A stretch of DNA of 64,000 nucleotides from Corynebacterium sp. TAE3-ERU12 (GTDB lineage: Bacteria; Actinomycetota; Actinomycetes; Mycobacteriales; Mycobacteriaceae), in contig NZ_JAHUTM010000001.1 in assembly GCF_019209905.1 (NCBI RefSeq), forward strand, positions 1,240,001 to 1,304,000. The letters are read 5' to 3'. The notes beneath the pieces were generated by a model, which ran no database searches, was not told where the DNA came from, and was given only the letters and a program-made list of their open reading frames with translations. Of this stretch, positions 29,032 to 40,339 are shown piece by piece (position 1 is the stretch's first letter; every line of letters starts with the position of its first letter). The position numbers were made by a program, and so were the translations under genes.

Positions 29032-30476
29032 CCCTCACCCAGGATGAATCCGCAAAGGTGCACACTCCGTCCACCGACGAGGAGATTATCGACTCGATCG
29101 GCGCGTACCAGTACGGCTGGCACGACGCCGACGCTGCAGGCTCCGCAGCCCAGCGCGGCCTGTCCGAAGCCGTCGTGCGCGATATCTCCGCGAAGAAGAA
29201 CGAGCCGGAGTGGATGCTCAATAACCGCTTGAAGGCTCTGAAGATTTTCGACCGCAAGCCGCTACCCACCTGGGGCGCGGACCTGTCGGATATTGACTTC
29301 GACAACATCAAATACTTCGTCCGCTCCACCGAGCAGCAAGCCCAGACCTGGGATGACCTGCCCGATGACATTAAGCAGACCTACGACAAGCTCGGCATCC
29401 CCGAGGCAGAAAAGCAGCGCCTGGTCGCCGGTGTGGCCGCCCAGTACGAGTCCGAGGTGGTCTACCACCAGATTCGTGAGGATCTTGAAGCCCAGGGCGT
29501 CATCTTCCTCGACACCGACACCGCTTTGAAGGAGCACCCGGAACTGTTCGAGGAGTACTTCGGCACCGTCATTCCCGCCGGTGACAATAAGTTCTCCGCG
29601 TTGAACACCGCCGTGTGGTCCGGTGGCTCCTTCATCTACGTGCCCAAGGGTGTCCACGTCGACATCCCGCTGCAGGCCTACTTCCGCATCAATACGGAAA
29701 ATATGGGCCAGTTCGAGCGCACCCTCATCATCGTCGATGAAGACGCCTACGTGCACTACGTCGAGGGCTGCACCGCCCCGATCTACAAGTCGGATTCCCT
29801 GCACTCCGCCGTGGTGGAGATCATCGTGAAGAAGGGCGGCCGCTGCCGCTACACCACGATCCAGAACTGGTCGAATAACGTCTACAACCTCGTCACCAAG
29901 CGCACCAAGTGCGAAGAGGGCGCCACCATGGAGTGGATCGACGGCAATATCGGCTCCAAGGTCACCATGAAGTACCCCGCGGTGTGGATGACCGGCCCGC
30001 ACGCCCGCGGTGAGGTGCTCTCCGTCGCCTTCGCCGGTGAGGGCCAGTTCCAGGACACCGGCGCCAAGATGGTGCATATGGCGCCGCACACCAGCTCCAA
30101 TATTGTCTCCAAGTCCGTTGCCCGCGCCGGCGGCCGCGCCGCATACCGTGGCCTGGTGCAGGTCAATAAAGGCGCCAAGCACTCCTCGTCCTCCGTGGAG
30201 TGTGACGCGCTGCTGGTCGACACCATCTCGCGGTCGGATACATACCCCTACGTCGACGTGCGTGAAGACGACGTCACCTTGGGACATGAGGCAACTGTGT
30301 CCCAGGTCTCCGATGACCAGCTGTTCTACCTGATGAGCCGCGGTATCGAAGAAGACGAAGCAATGGCAATGGTGGTTCGTGGCTTCGTTGAGCCGATCGC
30401 CAAGGAGCTGCCGATGGAATACGCCCTCGAGCTCAACCGCCTCATCGAACTGCAAATGGAAGGGTCGGTGGGTTAA
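29028..30476 (+). CDS. sufB: SufB, Fe-S cluster assembly scaffold subunit
   Basis: SufB forms the SufBCD complex with SufC and SufD and carries the nascent cluster. The 482-residue protein has the family core with [19 protein letters not shown], the beta-helix region ([50 protein letters not shown], with the conserved Cys) and the SufB/D C-terminal block ([30 protein letters not shown]...[21 protein letters not shown]). ATG 29028 overlaps the sufR stop and is served by GAAAGGAG. No intein is present, unlike some mycobacterial SufB proteins. Confidence 0.97.
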   Translation: MTLTQDESAKVHTPSTDEEIIDSIGAYQYGWHDADAAGSAAQRGLSEAVVRDISAKKNEPEWMLNNRLKALKIFDRKPLPTWGADLSDIDFDNIKYFVRSTEQQAQTWDDLPDDIKQTYDKLGIPEAEKQRLVAGVAAQYESEVVYHQIREDLEAQGVIFLDTDTALKEHPELFEEYFGTVIPAGDNKFSALNTAVWSGGSFIYVPKGVHVDIPLQAYFRINTENMGQFERTLIIVDEDAYVHYVEGCTAPIYKSDSLHSAVVEIIVKKGGRCRYTTIQNWSNNVYNLVTKRTKCEEGATMEWIDGNIGSKVTMKYPAVWMTGPHARGEVLSVAFAGEGQFQDTGAKMVHMAPHTSSNIVSKSVARAGGRAAYRGLVQVNKGAKHSSSSVECDALLVDTISRSDTYPYVDVREDDVTLGHEATVSQVSDDQLFYLMSRGIEEDEAMAMVVRGFVEPIAKELPMEYALELNRLIELQMEGSVG

Positions 30477-30481
30477 CCCCA

Positions 30482-31678
30482 ATGGCTGAGACCACTACCG
30501 CACAAGCACCGAAGTCCTCCAGCTGGCGCGACCGCGTCCTGGAGAATAAGGGCGATATTTTCTCCTCCTTCAATGTGGAGGACTTCGCCGTGCCCAAGGG
30601 CCGCGACGAAGAGTGGCGCTTCGCACCGCTGCGTCGCCTCGGCGGCCTGCACGACGGCACCGCAGGTGAGCCCGTCCCCGTAGACATCACCGTCGATAAT
30701 GCCGACGACCACGTCAGCATCGACCGCGTCACCCGCGGCGATGAGCGACTTGGCCGCGCCGGCAAGCCCGTCGACCGAGTCGCCGCCCAGGCGTTCTCCA
30801 GCTTCGATAAGGCCACCGTCGTCACCGTCGGCAAGAACGCCCCGGCCACCGAGGAACCGTTACGGATCACCGTGCACGGCCCCGGCGAAGGCAAAGTCGG
30901 CTACGGCCATATCGTCATTGATGTGGAAGACGGCGCCGAAGCTGTCGCCATCATCGACTACCAAGGCTCAGGCACCTACGCCGATAACGTCGAATTCGTC
31001 CTTGGCGACGCCGCTCGCCTGTCCGTGGTCACCATGGCCAACTGGGCCGATGATGCAGTGCACCTCTCCGGCCACCACATCACCGTCGGCCGCGACGCCA
31101 CCCTGCGCCACGCCGTGGCCACCTTCGGTGGTTCCGTGGTGCGCGTCATCCCGCGGTTGAAGTTCACCGCCCCCGGTGCTGATGCCGAACTACTTGGCGT
31201 CTACTTCGCCGACGACGGCCAGTACTTCGAGCAGCGCATGCTCGTCGACCACGCAGTGCCCAACTGCCGCTCCAATGTGATGTACAAGGGCGCGCTGCAG
31301 GGCGACCCGAACTCCGATAAGCCCGATACCCGCACCGCCTGGGTGGGGGATGTGCTCATCCGCGCCGACGCTGGTGGCACCGACACCTACGAGCTCAACC
31401 GCAACCTGATCCTCACCGACGCCGCCCGCGCCGACGCGGTGCCGAACCTGGAGATCGAAACCGGTGAGATCGCCGGGGCCGGCCACGCCGCAACCGTCGG
31501 CCGCTTCGACGATGACCAGCTGTTCTACCTGATGTCGCGTGGCATCCCGGAGAAAATCGCCCGCCGCCTGGTGGTGCGTGGTTTCTTCGGCGAGGTCATC
31601 AACCGCATCCCGGTCGAATCCGCCCGCAAGCAGCTCAGCGCGCTGATTGACGAAGAACTCGACACCGTCGAGCTCTAA
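30482..31678 (+). CDS. sufD: SufD, Fe-S cluster assembly subunit
   Basis: SufB paralogue and partner in SufBCD. The 398-residue protein shares the C-terminal block ([70 protein letters not shown]) and has a divergent beta-helix middle. The N-terminal VPKGRDEEWRFAPLRRL motif is typical of SufD. ATG 30482 lies 5 bases after the sufB stop. The overall length is normal. Confidence 0.96.
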   Translation: MAETTTAQAPKSSSWRDRVLENKGDIFSSFNVEDFAVPKGRDEEWRFAPLRRLGGLHDGTAGEPVPVDITVDNADDHVSIDRVTRGDERLGRAGKPVDRVAAQAFSSFDKATVVTVGKNAPATEEPLRITVHGPGEGKVGYGHIVIDVEDGAEAVAIIDYQGSGTYADNVEFVLGDAARLSVVTMANWADDAVHLSGHHITVGRDATLRHAVATFGGSVVRVIPRLKFTAPGADAELLGVYFADDGQYFEQRMLVDHAVPNCRSNVMYKGALQGDPNSDKPDTRTAWVGDVLIRADAGGTDTYELNRNLILTDAARADAVPNLEIETGEIAGAGHAATVGRFDDDQLFYLMSRGIPEKIARRLVVRGFFGEVINRIPVESARKQLSALIDEELDTVEL

Positions 31679-31727
31679 CCCACTGGCACCTCACCCACAT
31701 ACTTTTACGAAGGAAACGCGACAAACG

Positions 31728-33714
<1,987 letters not shown>

Positions 33715-33747
33715 TGCCACTATGGGTTTACGGCGAACGGAGCAATA

Positions 33748-34212
33748 ATGAAACTTGAGTCGATGTACCAGGAAGTCATCCTGGATCATTACAAACACCC
33801 CCAGCACGCTGGCCTGCGCGAACCCTTCGGCGGTCAGGTTCACCACGTCAACCCCTCCTGCGGCGATGAACTGACCCTGCGAGTAAAGCTTTCCGACGAT
33901 GGCAGCACCGTCGAGGACGTCTCCTATGAAGCCATTGGGTGCTCCATTTCCCAGGCCTCAACGTCGGTGATGGCCGAAGAAATCGTCGGCAAGCCGGTGG
34001 ATGAAGCAATGGCCAAGCTCGCCGAATTCGAGAAGATGGTGACCTCCCGGGGCACTATTGAAGGCGACGAAGACCTCATCGGCGACGGCATCGCTTTTGC
34101 CGGTGTGTCCAAATACCCCGCCCGAGTCAAGTGCGCTTTGCTGGGCTGGAAAGCATTCCAAGCCGCTGCTGCCGAAGCCATGGGTGGCACAACCAAGCAA
34201 CCGGAGGCCTAA
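33748..34212 (+). CDS. sufU: SufU, zinc-dependent sulfurtransferase/scaffold
   Basis: Accepts persulfide sulfur from SufS. The 154-residue protein has the three conserved Cys in context: NPSCGDELTLRV, AIGCSISQASTSVM and YPARVKCALLGWKAF, with Asp43-type residues of the zinc site. It has the SufU insertion between the first and second Cys. ATG 33748 is preceded by CGGAGC. It lies 33 bases after sufS and 3 bases before sufT. Confidence 0.96.
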   Translation: MKLESMYQEVILDHYKHPQHAGLREPFGGQVHHVNPSCGDELTLRVKLSDDGSTVEDVSYEAIGCSISQASTSVMAEEIVGKPVDEAMAKLAEFEKMVTSRGTIEGDEDLIGDGIAFAGVSKYPARVKCALLGWKAFQAAAAEAMGGTTKQPEA

Positions 34213-34215
34213 ACC

Positions 34216-34632
34216 ATGAGCGACGACAACCCCACCAACGCTGAAGACTACGACCCGATCGAAGTCGAAGAAAACACTCTCGGCGTGCCCCCACGCCCCG
34301 ACCAAACCCCAGAAGACGACCAGTTGGCGATCAAGGTCGAAGAAGCCATGTTCGACGTGGTCGATCCCGAGATCGGCATCAATGTGGTCGACCTGGGCCT
34401 GGTCTACGACCTGTGGATCGAAAACGGCTCCACCGCCGTTATCCACATGACCCTGACCTCACCGGCATGCCCCTTAACTGACCTGCTCACCAGCCAGACC
34501 GAAACCCTGGTGATGGATGTCGACGGCATCGAGGACTTCCGGATCAACTGGGTATGGTCGCCGCCGTGGGGACCGCAGTTCATTACCGAAGACGGCCGCG
34601 ACCAGATGCGCGCCCTCGGCTTCTCCGTCTAG
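34216..34632 (+). CDS. sufT: SufT, MIP18/DUF59-family Fe-S maturation factor
   Basis: SufT helps mature Fe-S proteins under high demand. The 138-residue protein has an acidic N-terminal extension of about 35 residues and then the DUF59 core (VEEAMFDVVDPEIGINVVDLGLVYDLWIENG, the DPE motif, then MTLTSPACPLTDLL with the conserved Cys, and a VWSPPWGPQFITEDGR ending). ATG 34216 follows sufU by 3 bases. It is the last gene of the operon; a strong terminator follows 10 bases later. Confidence 0.94.
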   Translation: MSDDNPTNAEDYDPIEVEENTLGVPPRPDQTPEDDQLAIKVEEAMFDVVDPEIGINVVDLGLVYDLWIENGSTAVIHMTLTSPACPLTDLLTSQTETLVMDVDGIEDFRINWVWSPPWGPQFITEDGRDQMRALGFSV

Positions 34633-34641
34633 CCACACAGC

Positions 34642-34680
34642 AATACCGCCCCTCGTGACACAACGAGGGGCGGTATTTGT
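34642..34680. terminator. Terminator of the suf operon, probably bidirectional
   Basis: A perfect 15-bp stem (34642-34656 with 34663-34677) with a six-base loop sits between convergent sufT and the permease gene. T residues border both sides, so it can stop both transcripts. Confidence 0.9.
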
Positions 34681-34694
34681 GTACCAGGGCCGGC

Positions 34695-36230
34695 CTATTT
34701 CGAGGCGGCCTCGATATCTTCCACCGAATCAAACGGGCCCACAACATAGCTGGCATCCCGGGACAGATCAGCCTGTGCCGGGTCCACCGCCTGCGAACCG
34801 GTGATGAACTTATGGCCAAACCACAGCGCCAAAAACACCGGGATACCCAGGTACGGCGCCAAGATGGCGAACACATTCTCACCGGTCGTTGCCGGGCCAT
34901 ACGCCTGGCCAATGACGACACCAAAGCACATCAGCAGCGCCACAACAGCACCAGCCGGGAAGAACGGGGACTTATAGGGCAACTCAGCTAACTCGTGGCC
35001 CTGGGCCTTTAAGGCTTTACGGAAGCAGTAATGGGACCACGAAATACCCATCCAGGTGATAAAACCAGCCAGGGCGGACAGGGTCAGCAAGAAGGTGTAG
35101 GCCACACCATCACCAACAAGGCTGGTGATGAAACCGGCCATGCCGATAACCGTGGTGGCTACCAGTGCCCGCATCGGCACCTGGTGGCTGGACAGCTTGC
35201 CGAAAAACTTCGGGGCCAGGCCCTGCCGGGACAAGGCGAAAAGCATACGAGTGGAGGCAAACAAACCCGAGTTACCGGCAGAAAGCACCGAGGTCAGGAT
35301 GACCGCGTTCATCAAACCGGCGGCAATGGCCACGCCAGCGCGGTCGAAAACAAGAGTGAACGGGGAAATCGAGATATTCTCCGTCGACGCGTTCAGCAGG
35401 TTCGGGTCGGTGTAGGGGATAAGGAAACCGATAATGGCGATCGCACCGATATAGAACAGCATGATGCGCCAGAAAATAGTGCGGATCGCCCTCGGGATGG
35501 TCTTCGAAGGATTCTCCGCTTCACCTGCGGCAACACCGACGAGCTCAGTGCCCTGGAAGGAATAACCAGCCGCGATGAACACAGCCAAGACGCCAAGGCC
35601 ACCATCAACAAATGGGGCGTCATCTCGGGTCCAGTTCTCAAAACCGGGGGACTGGCCGGACATAATGCCCAGGATCATTGCCACACCAATGATCAAAAAC
35701 ACAATAACGGTCATGACCTTAATCGCGGCGAACCAGAACTCGGACTCACCATAAGCACGCGCCGAAAGGGCATTAAGCCCAAAAAGTATCGCCAGGAATA
35801 ACGCCGACCACACAATGGCGGGGACATCGGGCAGCCAGTATTTCATCACCAAAGCCGCAGCCACGAGCTCCGCGGCAACAGTAATGGCCCAGTTAAACCA
35901 GTAATTCCAGCCCATCGCGAAACCGAAGGACGGGGAGACAAACCGCGAACCGTATTCCTGGAAAGAACCAGCCACCGGCATATACGCAGCCATCTCACCA
36001 AGCGACTGCATCACCAGGTACACCATGACGCCGATCAGGGCATAGGCCAACAGCGCGCCGCCAGGGCCCGCCTCAGAAATAGTGGCGCCGGAGGCGACGA
36101 AAAGACCGGTGCCGATAGCGCCGCCAATGGCGATCATATTGAGGTGGCGAGCACGCAAACTGCGCCGGAGCGTCCCCGGATGCTGCGTGTTTGAACTATC
36201 CGCTGCTGCGGTATTCGCAGAAACGCTCAC
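34695..36230 (-). CDS. LysP-like amino acid permease (APC superfamily)
   Basis: A 511-residue transporter with about twelve membrane helices. The N-terminal LRARHLNMIAIGGAIGTGLFVASGATISEAGPGGALLAY, then SLGEMAAYMPVAGSFQEYGSRFV, and later SFQGTELVGVAAGEAENPSKTIPRAIR and VLSAGNSGLFASTRMLFALSRQG, resemble E. coli LysP throughout, so a cationic amino acid such as lysine is the likely substrate; this is family inference. The start is GTG 36230 with a GGAAAGAGAG stretch upstream. It shares a terminator with the suf operon but no functional link is visible. Confidence 0.88.
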   Translation of the reverse strand: MSVSANTAAADSSNTQHPGTLRRSLRARHLNMIAIGGAIGTGLFVASGATISEAGPGGALLAYALIGVMVYLVMQSLGEMAAYMPVAGSFQEYGSRFVSPSFGFAMGWNYWFNWAITVAAELVAAALVMKYWLPDVPAIVWSALFLAILFGLNALSARAYGESEFWFAAIKVMTVIVFLIIGVAMILGIMSGQSPGFENWTRDDAPFVDGGLGVLAVFIAAGYSFQGTELVGVAAGEAENPSKTIPRAIRTIFWRIMLFYIGAIAIIGFLIPYTDPNLLNASTENISISPFTLVFDRAGVAIAAGLMNAVILTSVLSAGNSGLFASTRMLFALSRQGLAPKFFGKLSSHQVPMRALVATTVIGMAGFITSLVGDGVAYTFLLTLSALAGFITWMGISWSHYCFRKALKAQGHELAELPYKSPFFPAGAVVALLMCFGVVIGQAYGPATTGENVFAILAPYLGIPVFLALWFGHKFITGSQAVDPAQADLSRDASYVVGPFDSVEDIEAASK

Positions 36231-36288
36231 GGTGGCTCTCTTTCCTCACGGCAAGGCCGCGCACGTGCGGCACGAAACGTCGCTAAGC

Positions 36289-37722
36289 CTAGTTCATCAC
36301 TCGCCGTTGTCTAGAGATTTTAGTGCGGAAGGGGACAACTGCCGACACAGCCGTCACCAGCAACCGAGATAATGTTTCCCGGTGCGGCACAAGATGCGGC
36401 AACAGCGACACCATCGTCAGGGCGGTACCGCGCAGACTCGACCCCGTCAGGTAGGCGAAAATCCGCCTATCCGAAAGCCGGAAGAAGGCATCAAAAAATA
36501 CTCGCGTCTGATCCGGGCTGAAACTCAACAACACCGCCAACCCCAACCGGCGCAATCGACCCAGCCGCACACCACCTGGGGGATTCGTGTTCTTGCCGGC
36601 TAGGCCACGATCCAGGACGCGGTCAACGTCGGCAAGCACCGCACCCACCGAATACCCAGTAGCCGGGTGCATCCACCCACCAGCGGCACCGAAATGAACC
36701 TCACCTGGAGCGTTATTCCCGCTGAACGGAACCAACCAGGACAAGTCCAGCGCGGCTTTGCTGCCCACCGGAATATTGCGGAGTTTATCGGCAATAGCAC
36801 GGCGGGGCCTTTGATCCTGCAGCTTCCAGGGGCCAAGCGGGAAATCCACCACCTCCTCATCCACAGCACACCCGGCATCAATGCCAAGCGCCTCAAGCCG
36901 GGCGCGTTGTTGCTCACGCAGGTAGGCGTGCAGCGCCTCAGCATGGCCCCGGTCACCCACAGTGGTGGCCAGGATCGTTTCCTCCACCAGCCAGCGCCCA
37001 TCACCAAGCGGGATGCGGTACGAAAAGGTGGCTGGCATCTCCGGGTGCGGCTGGCCGGCCACCGTGAAATCCATCAGCACTAACCGACGGTGCGTAACGG
37101 GCAGGTCAGCCTCCTCAAAAACCTGGCCAAAAGCCAACTGGCGGGCCAGCAGGGGAGAAACCGGGATGGTGTCAACGAGCAGGTCCGGCTGCGCAAACGA
37201 CTCCAACGACCCGCCGGGGCCAAGCGGGTCAACGAAATCCTCCGGCCAGTGGCGCGGATCAACGCGGAAATACTCATGCATCACAGCGGCGCCGGCGAAA
37301 GCGTCCTCAACATCGAATAACCCCCGAAGCTTGCTCCACCAGCGGGCCACAACCGACCGCTGCGAGGAGGCATCCGAGAAGGAGAACTGGAAACCTGTGG
37401 TGTGGATGGCACGCTGCCGAAGCACCTCGAAAGTATCCGCACCCAGGCGCCCCAGAGCATCCACATCGAACACCACGTAGTCATCGCCGAGCTGGCGCTC
37501 CCGGCCGGTCGAGGTAATCACCAACGCCGGGGCGCAGGCGGCGACAACGTCGGCAGGCAACCACTGCGGCAGCTGACCCGCCCAAGCACCAATCGTCGAG
37601 GGCATCCTGCCGCCGGTGGGATCGATAGCGCACACCGACCACCCCCGAGCAGCAGCCCGATACGCGGCGATACGACCAGCCGGGCCTAGTCCCAACACCA
37701 AGGCAGAAGGAGAACAACGCAT
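36289..37722 (-). CDS. Lycopene-cyclase-family FAD/NAD(P)-dependent protein
   Basis: A 477-residue flavoprotein-like product. It begins with a dinucleotide-binding fold (LVLGLGPAGRIAAYRAAARGW followed by VCAIDPTGG) and contains LVLMDFTVAGQPHPEMPATFSYRIPLGDGRWLVEETILATTV and FGAAGGWMHPATGYSVGAVLADVDRVL, which match CrtL/CrtY-type lycopene cyclases (the GxxxxxxxPATGY segment near the cofactor). No other carotenoid gene is in the window, so lycopene as substrate is unproven. ATG 37722 has no ribosome-binding site but has TAATTT 7 bases upstream. It is divergent from the ABC-F gene. Confidence 0.82.
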   Translation of the reverse strand: MRCSPSALVLGLGPAGRIAAYRAAARGWSVCAIDPTGGRMPSTIGAWAGQLPQWLPADVVAACAPALVITSTGRERQLGDDYVVFDVDALGRLGADTFEVLRQRAIHTTGFQFSFSDASSQRSVVARWWSKLRGLFDVEDAFAGAAVMHEYFRVDPRHWPEDFVDPLGPGGSLESFAQPDLLVDTIPVSPLLARQLAFGQVFEEADLPVTHRRLVLMDFTVAGQPHPEMPATFSYRIPLGDGRWLVEETILATTVGDRGHAEALHAYLREQQRARLEALGIDAGCAVDEEVVDFPLGPWKLQDQRPRRAIADKLRNIPVGSKAALDLSWLVPFSGNNAPGEVHFGAAGGWMHPATGYSVGAVLADVDRVLDRGLAGKNTNPPGGVRLGRLRRLGLAVLLSFSPDQTRVFFDAFFRLSDRRIFAYLTGSSLRGTALTMVSLLPHLVPHRETLSRLLVTAVSAVVPFRTKISRQRRVMN

Positions 37723-37729
37723 AGCCCCA

Positions 37730-37761
37730 AAATTAGCGAAACGCCACATGCTTGATAGCCT
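37730..37761. promoter_or_regulatory. Divergent leaderless -10 boxes between the lycopene-cyclase-like gene and the ABC-F gene
   Basis: TAATTT (37730-37735, minus) lies 7 bases from ATG 37722, and TAGCCT (37756-37761, plus) lies 7 bases from GTG 37769. Only 46 bases separate the two start codons, so the two promoters must interfere sterically. Confidence 0.5.
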
Positions 37762-37768
37762 TCCAGCC

Positions 37769-39400
37769 GTGATTGTCACCCAAGACCTCGAAGTCCGCGT
37801 CGGCGCCCGGACTCTGCTCGAAGCACCCGGCGAACACCTGCGGGTCCAGCCCGGCGACCGGATCGGCCTCGTCGGCCGCAACGGTGCGGGCAAAACCACC
37901 ACCATGCGCATCCTCGCTGGTGAAGGTGAACCCTACGGCGGTTCGGTGACAACCTCCGGGCCAGTCGGCTACCTGCCGCAGGACCCCAAAGAAGGCGATA
38001 TCACCCAAACCGCACGCGACCGGGTGCTCTCCGCCCGCGGCCTGGATGCCATCCGCCGCAATATGGACCGCCAGCAAGAGCTGATGGGATCCGAGCTCTC
38101 CGACACCAAACGCGATGCGGCGATCGGCAAATACTCCCGCCTCGAGGAGCGCTACCACGACCTCGGCGGCTACGAGGCCGACAGTGAAGCAGCCCGCATC
38201 TGCGACGCCCTGGGCCTGCCCGAACGCATCCTCGACCAGCAACTATCCACTCTCTCCGGTGGCCAACGCCGCCGCGTGGAACTGTCCCGCATCCTCTTCG
38301 CCGCATCGGAGGGGGCCGGTAAATCCACGACGACACTGCTGCTCGACGAGCCAACCAACCACTTAGACGCCGACTCCATCACCTGGCTGCGCGACTTCCT
38401 CAAACAACACGACGGCGGCCTGGTGATGATCAGCCACGACGTGGACCTGCTCGGCGCAGTGTGCAATAAGGTCTGGTTCCTCGACGCGGTACGCGCTGAA
38501 GCCGACGTGTACAACATGAGCTGGCGCAAATACCTCGACGCCCGCGCCACCGACGAAGCCCGCCGCCGACGCGAACGGGCCAATGCCGAAAAGAAAGCCA
38601 GCCAGCTGAAAAAGCAGGCCGATAAGCTCGGCGCCAAAGCCACCAAAGCCAAGGCCGCTAAGCAGATGGTTGCCCGCGCCGAACGGATGATGGACAACCT
38701 CGACGAAGAGCACGTCGCCGATAAGGTCGCCCATATTTCTTTCCCGGAACCGGCCCCATGCGGCAAAACGCCGCTCAACGCCACCGGGCTGACCAAAATG
38801 TACGGCTCCCTGGAGGTCTTCGCCGGGGTGGACCTGGCCATCGATAAAGGCTCACGGGTGGTCGTACTGGGCTTCAACGGTGCAGGTAAAACAACATTAT
38901 TGAAGCTGCTGGCCGGGGTGGAGCGTACCGACGGCGAAGGCGGCATCGTCTCCGGGCATGGGCTAAAGATCGGTTATTTCGCCCAGGAGCACGACACAAT
39001 CGACCCCGATAAATCCGTCTGGGAGAACACTGTCGAAGCCTGCCCCAATGTCAATGAGCAGGAACTGCGCTCGCTGCTGGGGGCGTTCATGTTCTCCGGG
39101 GCGCAGCTGGAACAACCCGCCGGGACTCTCTCCGGTGGTGAAAAAACCCGCCTCGCGCTGGCTTCCTTGGTCAGCTCCCGGGCCAATGTGTTGCTGCTTG
39201 ACGAGCCGACAAACAACCTGGACCCGATCTCTCGTGAACAGGTGCTCGACGCACTACGCACTTACACTGGGGCAGTGGTGCTTGTCACCCACGACCCCGG
39301 TGCGGTCAAAGCCCTAGAGCCAGAGCGCGTCATTGTGCTTCCCGACGGCACCGAGGACTTGTGGAGCGAAGACTATATGGACATCGTCGAGCTGGCTTAG
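37769..39400 (+). CDS. ABC-F family ATPase
   Basis: A cytosolic tandem ABC ATPase without membrane domains; the family acts on ribosomes in translation or antibiotic protection. The 543-residue protein has two cassettes: Walker A GRNGAGKTT and signature LSGGQRRRVELSR in the first, then Walker A GFNGAGKTT and LSGGEKTRLALA in the second, with Walker B motifs LLLDEPTNHLD and LLLDEPTNNLD. The Lys/Arg-rich inter-domain linker (EARRRRERANAEKKASQLKKQADKLG) is typical. I choose GTG 37769 (MIVTQDLEVRVGARTLL) over ATG 37748 because TAGCCT is 7 bases upstream and the sequence fits the family. It corresponds to Rv1473 by position. Its 3' end overlaps the convergent amidotransferase gene by 4 bases. Confidence 0.92.
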   Translation: MIVTQDLEVRVGARTLLEAPGEHLRVQPGDRIGLVGRNGAGKTTTMRILAGEGEPYGGSVTTSGPVGYLPQDPKEGDITQTARDRVLSARGLDAIRRNMDRQQELMGSELSDTKRDAAIGKYSRLEERYHDLGGYEADSEAARICDALGLPERILDQQLSTLSGGQRRRVELSRILFAASEGAGKSTTTLLLDEPTNHLDADSITWLRDFLKQHDGGLVMISHDVDLLGAVCNKVWFLDAVRAEADVYNMSWRKYLDARATDEARRRRERANAEKKASQLKKQADKLGAKATKAKAAKQMVARAERMMDNLDEEHVADKVAHISFPEPAPCGKTPLNATGLTKMYGSLEVFAGVDLAIDKGSRVVVLGFNGAGKTTLLKLLAGVERTDGEGGIVSGHGLKIGYFAQEHDTIDPDKSVWENTVEACPNVNEQELRSLLGAFMFSGAQLEQPAGTLSGGEKTRLALASLVSSRANVLLLDEPTNNLDPISREQVLDALRTYTGAVVLVTHDPGAVKALEPERVIVLPDGTEDLWSEDYMDIVELA

Positions 39401-40170
39401 CTCGCCCGGGGCGTGGCATGCGCCGAGACGAAATTGCGCAGCATTTGGCTAGACGCCCCCACGTCGTACTTCTTCGAATCCGCGATTGCCTGGGCCTCAG
39501 CGCCGGGCTGGTAATAGCCCTGGCCGGCGTAGATCCGCAGTCGCTTCTCGAAGCTGACTGCATCAAGCTCGGGGTGGAACTGGGTGGCGTAGGCATTCTT
39601 ACCCAGGCGGAACATCTGCGTCGGGCAGGCCTCACCGCGAGCTAGCAGCACCGCGCCGTCGGGAAGCTCCTCGATGGCTTCCTTATGGCCAACAATGGCG
39701 TGGAAATTCGGGTCAACGTCGGCAAGCACCGGGTCGGCCACACCTTCGTCGGTAAGCGCCACGGGGATGACCGCAGCCTGTTCACCATAGGTGCGGGAGA
39801 CCCGGCCGTGGGCGGCGGCGCTGAGCAGGCCGACGCCATAGCAGGCGCCGAAGAAGGGGAAGTCGCGCTGCAGAATATTGGCGAGCTGGTCTTTGAACCA
39901 GGCCTCGATATTGCGCTGGGTGCGGCTTTTATTCTCGTCGGTGTAGTTGAAGGGACCGCCGCCGACGATGACGGCAGAATACCGGTCTAAGTCAAGGTCT
40001 CCGGGTAGACCACGTTCGAGCCGCATCTGGTGCAGGTGTACGGGGGCGAGGCCGGTGGCGCGGGCGAAGGAGAGTTGTTCCTCGTGCGCGGCGGCGTTTT
40101 CACCTCGGGTGGACAGCAGCAGGAACGGCTTGGCATCGGCGCTGTGTGCGCTACCAATGGCGTGGTTCAT
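39397..40170 (-). CDS. Class I glutamine amidotransferase-like protein
   Basis: A 257-residue protein with a class I amidotransferase triad: nucleophile Cys in FFGACYGVGLLS (near residue 110) and the His-x-Glu of YATQFHPELD (near 200). Such stand-alone domains hydrolyse glutamine or gamma-glutamyl compounds; the acceptor is unknown. It lies downstream of acnA-acnR on the same strand, as the corresponding gene does in C. glutamicum, but a terminator separates them. No clear ribosome-binding site precedes ATG 40170, and a later start is possible. Confidence 0.85.
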   Translation of the reverse strand: MNHAIGSAHSADAKPFLLLSTRGENAAAHEEQLSFARATGLAPVHLHQMRLERGLPGDLDLDRYSAVIVGGGPFNYTDENKSRTQRNIEAWFKDQLANILQRDFPFFGACYGVGLLSAAAHGRVSRTYGEQAAVIPVALTDEGVADPVLADVDPNFHAIVGHKEAIEELPDGAVLLARGEACPTQMFRLGKNAYATQFHPELDAVSFEKRLRIYAGQGYYQPGAEAQAIADSKKYDVGASSQMLRNFVSAHATPRAS

Positions 40171-40265
40171 AATCAGCGACCTGCTCTCGGCGTGGTGGAT
40201 CGGGGATAAGGGGCGGTCGGTTCCAACGACAGATAGACAGCTTAGTCCATCGTTGGTTCAGGGCA

Positions 40266-40314
40266 TAGAAAAGGGGCCGCACTTGCCGGACCAATGTCCA
40301 CACAAGCGCGGCCC
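40266..40314 (-). terminator. Terminator of acnA-acnR
   Basis: A 12-position stem with one mismatch (arms 40274-40285 and 40303-40314), with a small inner hairpin in the loop, is followed on the minus strand by CCTTTTCT. It lies 25 bases after the acnR stop. Confidence 0.8.
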
Positions 40315-40339
40315 ACAAAGGCTAGGTGCGCTCACCCGA

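Noticed and set aside
29028-30476. Intein in SufB
   Set aside because: Mycobacterial SufB often carries one; here the protein is the normal 482 residues with the conserved blocks uninterrupted.
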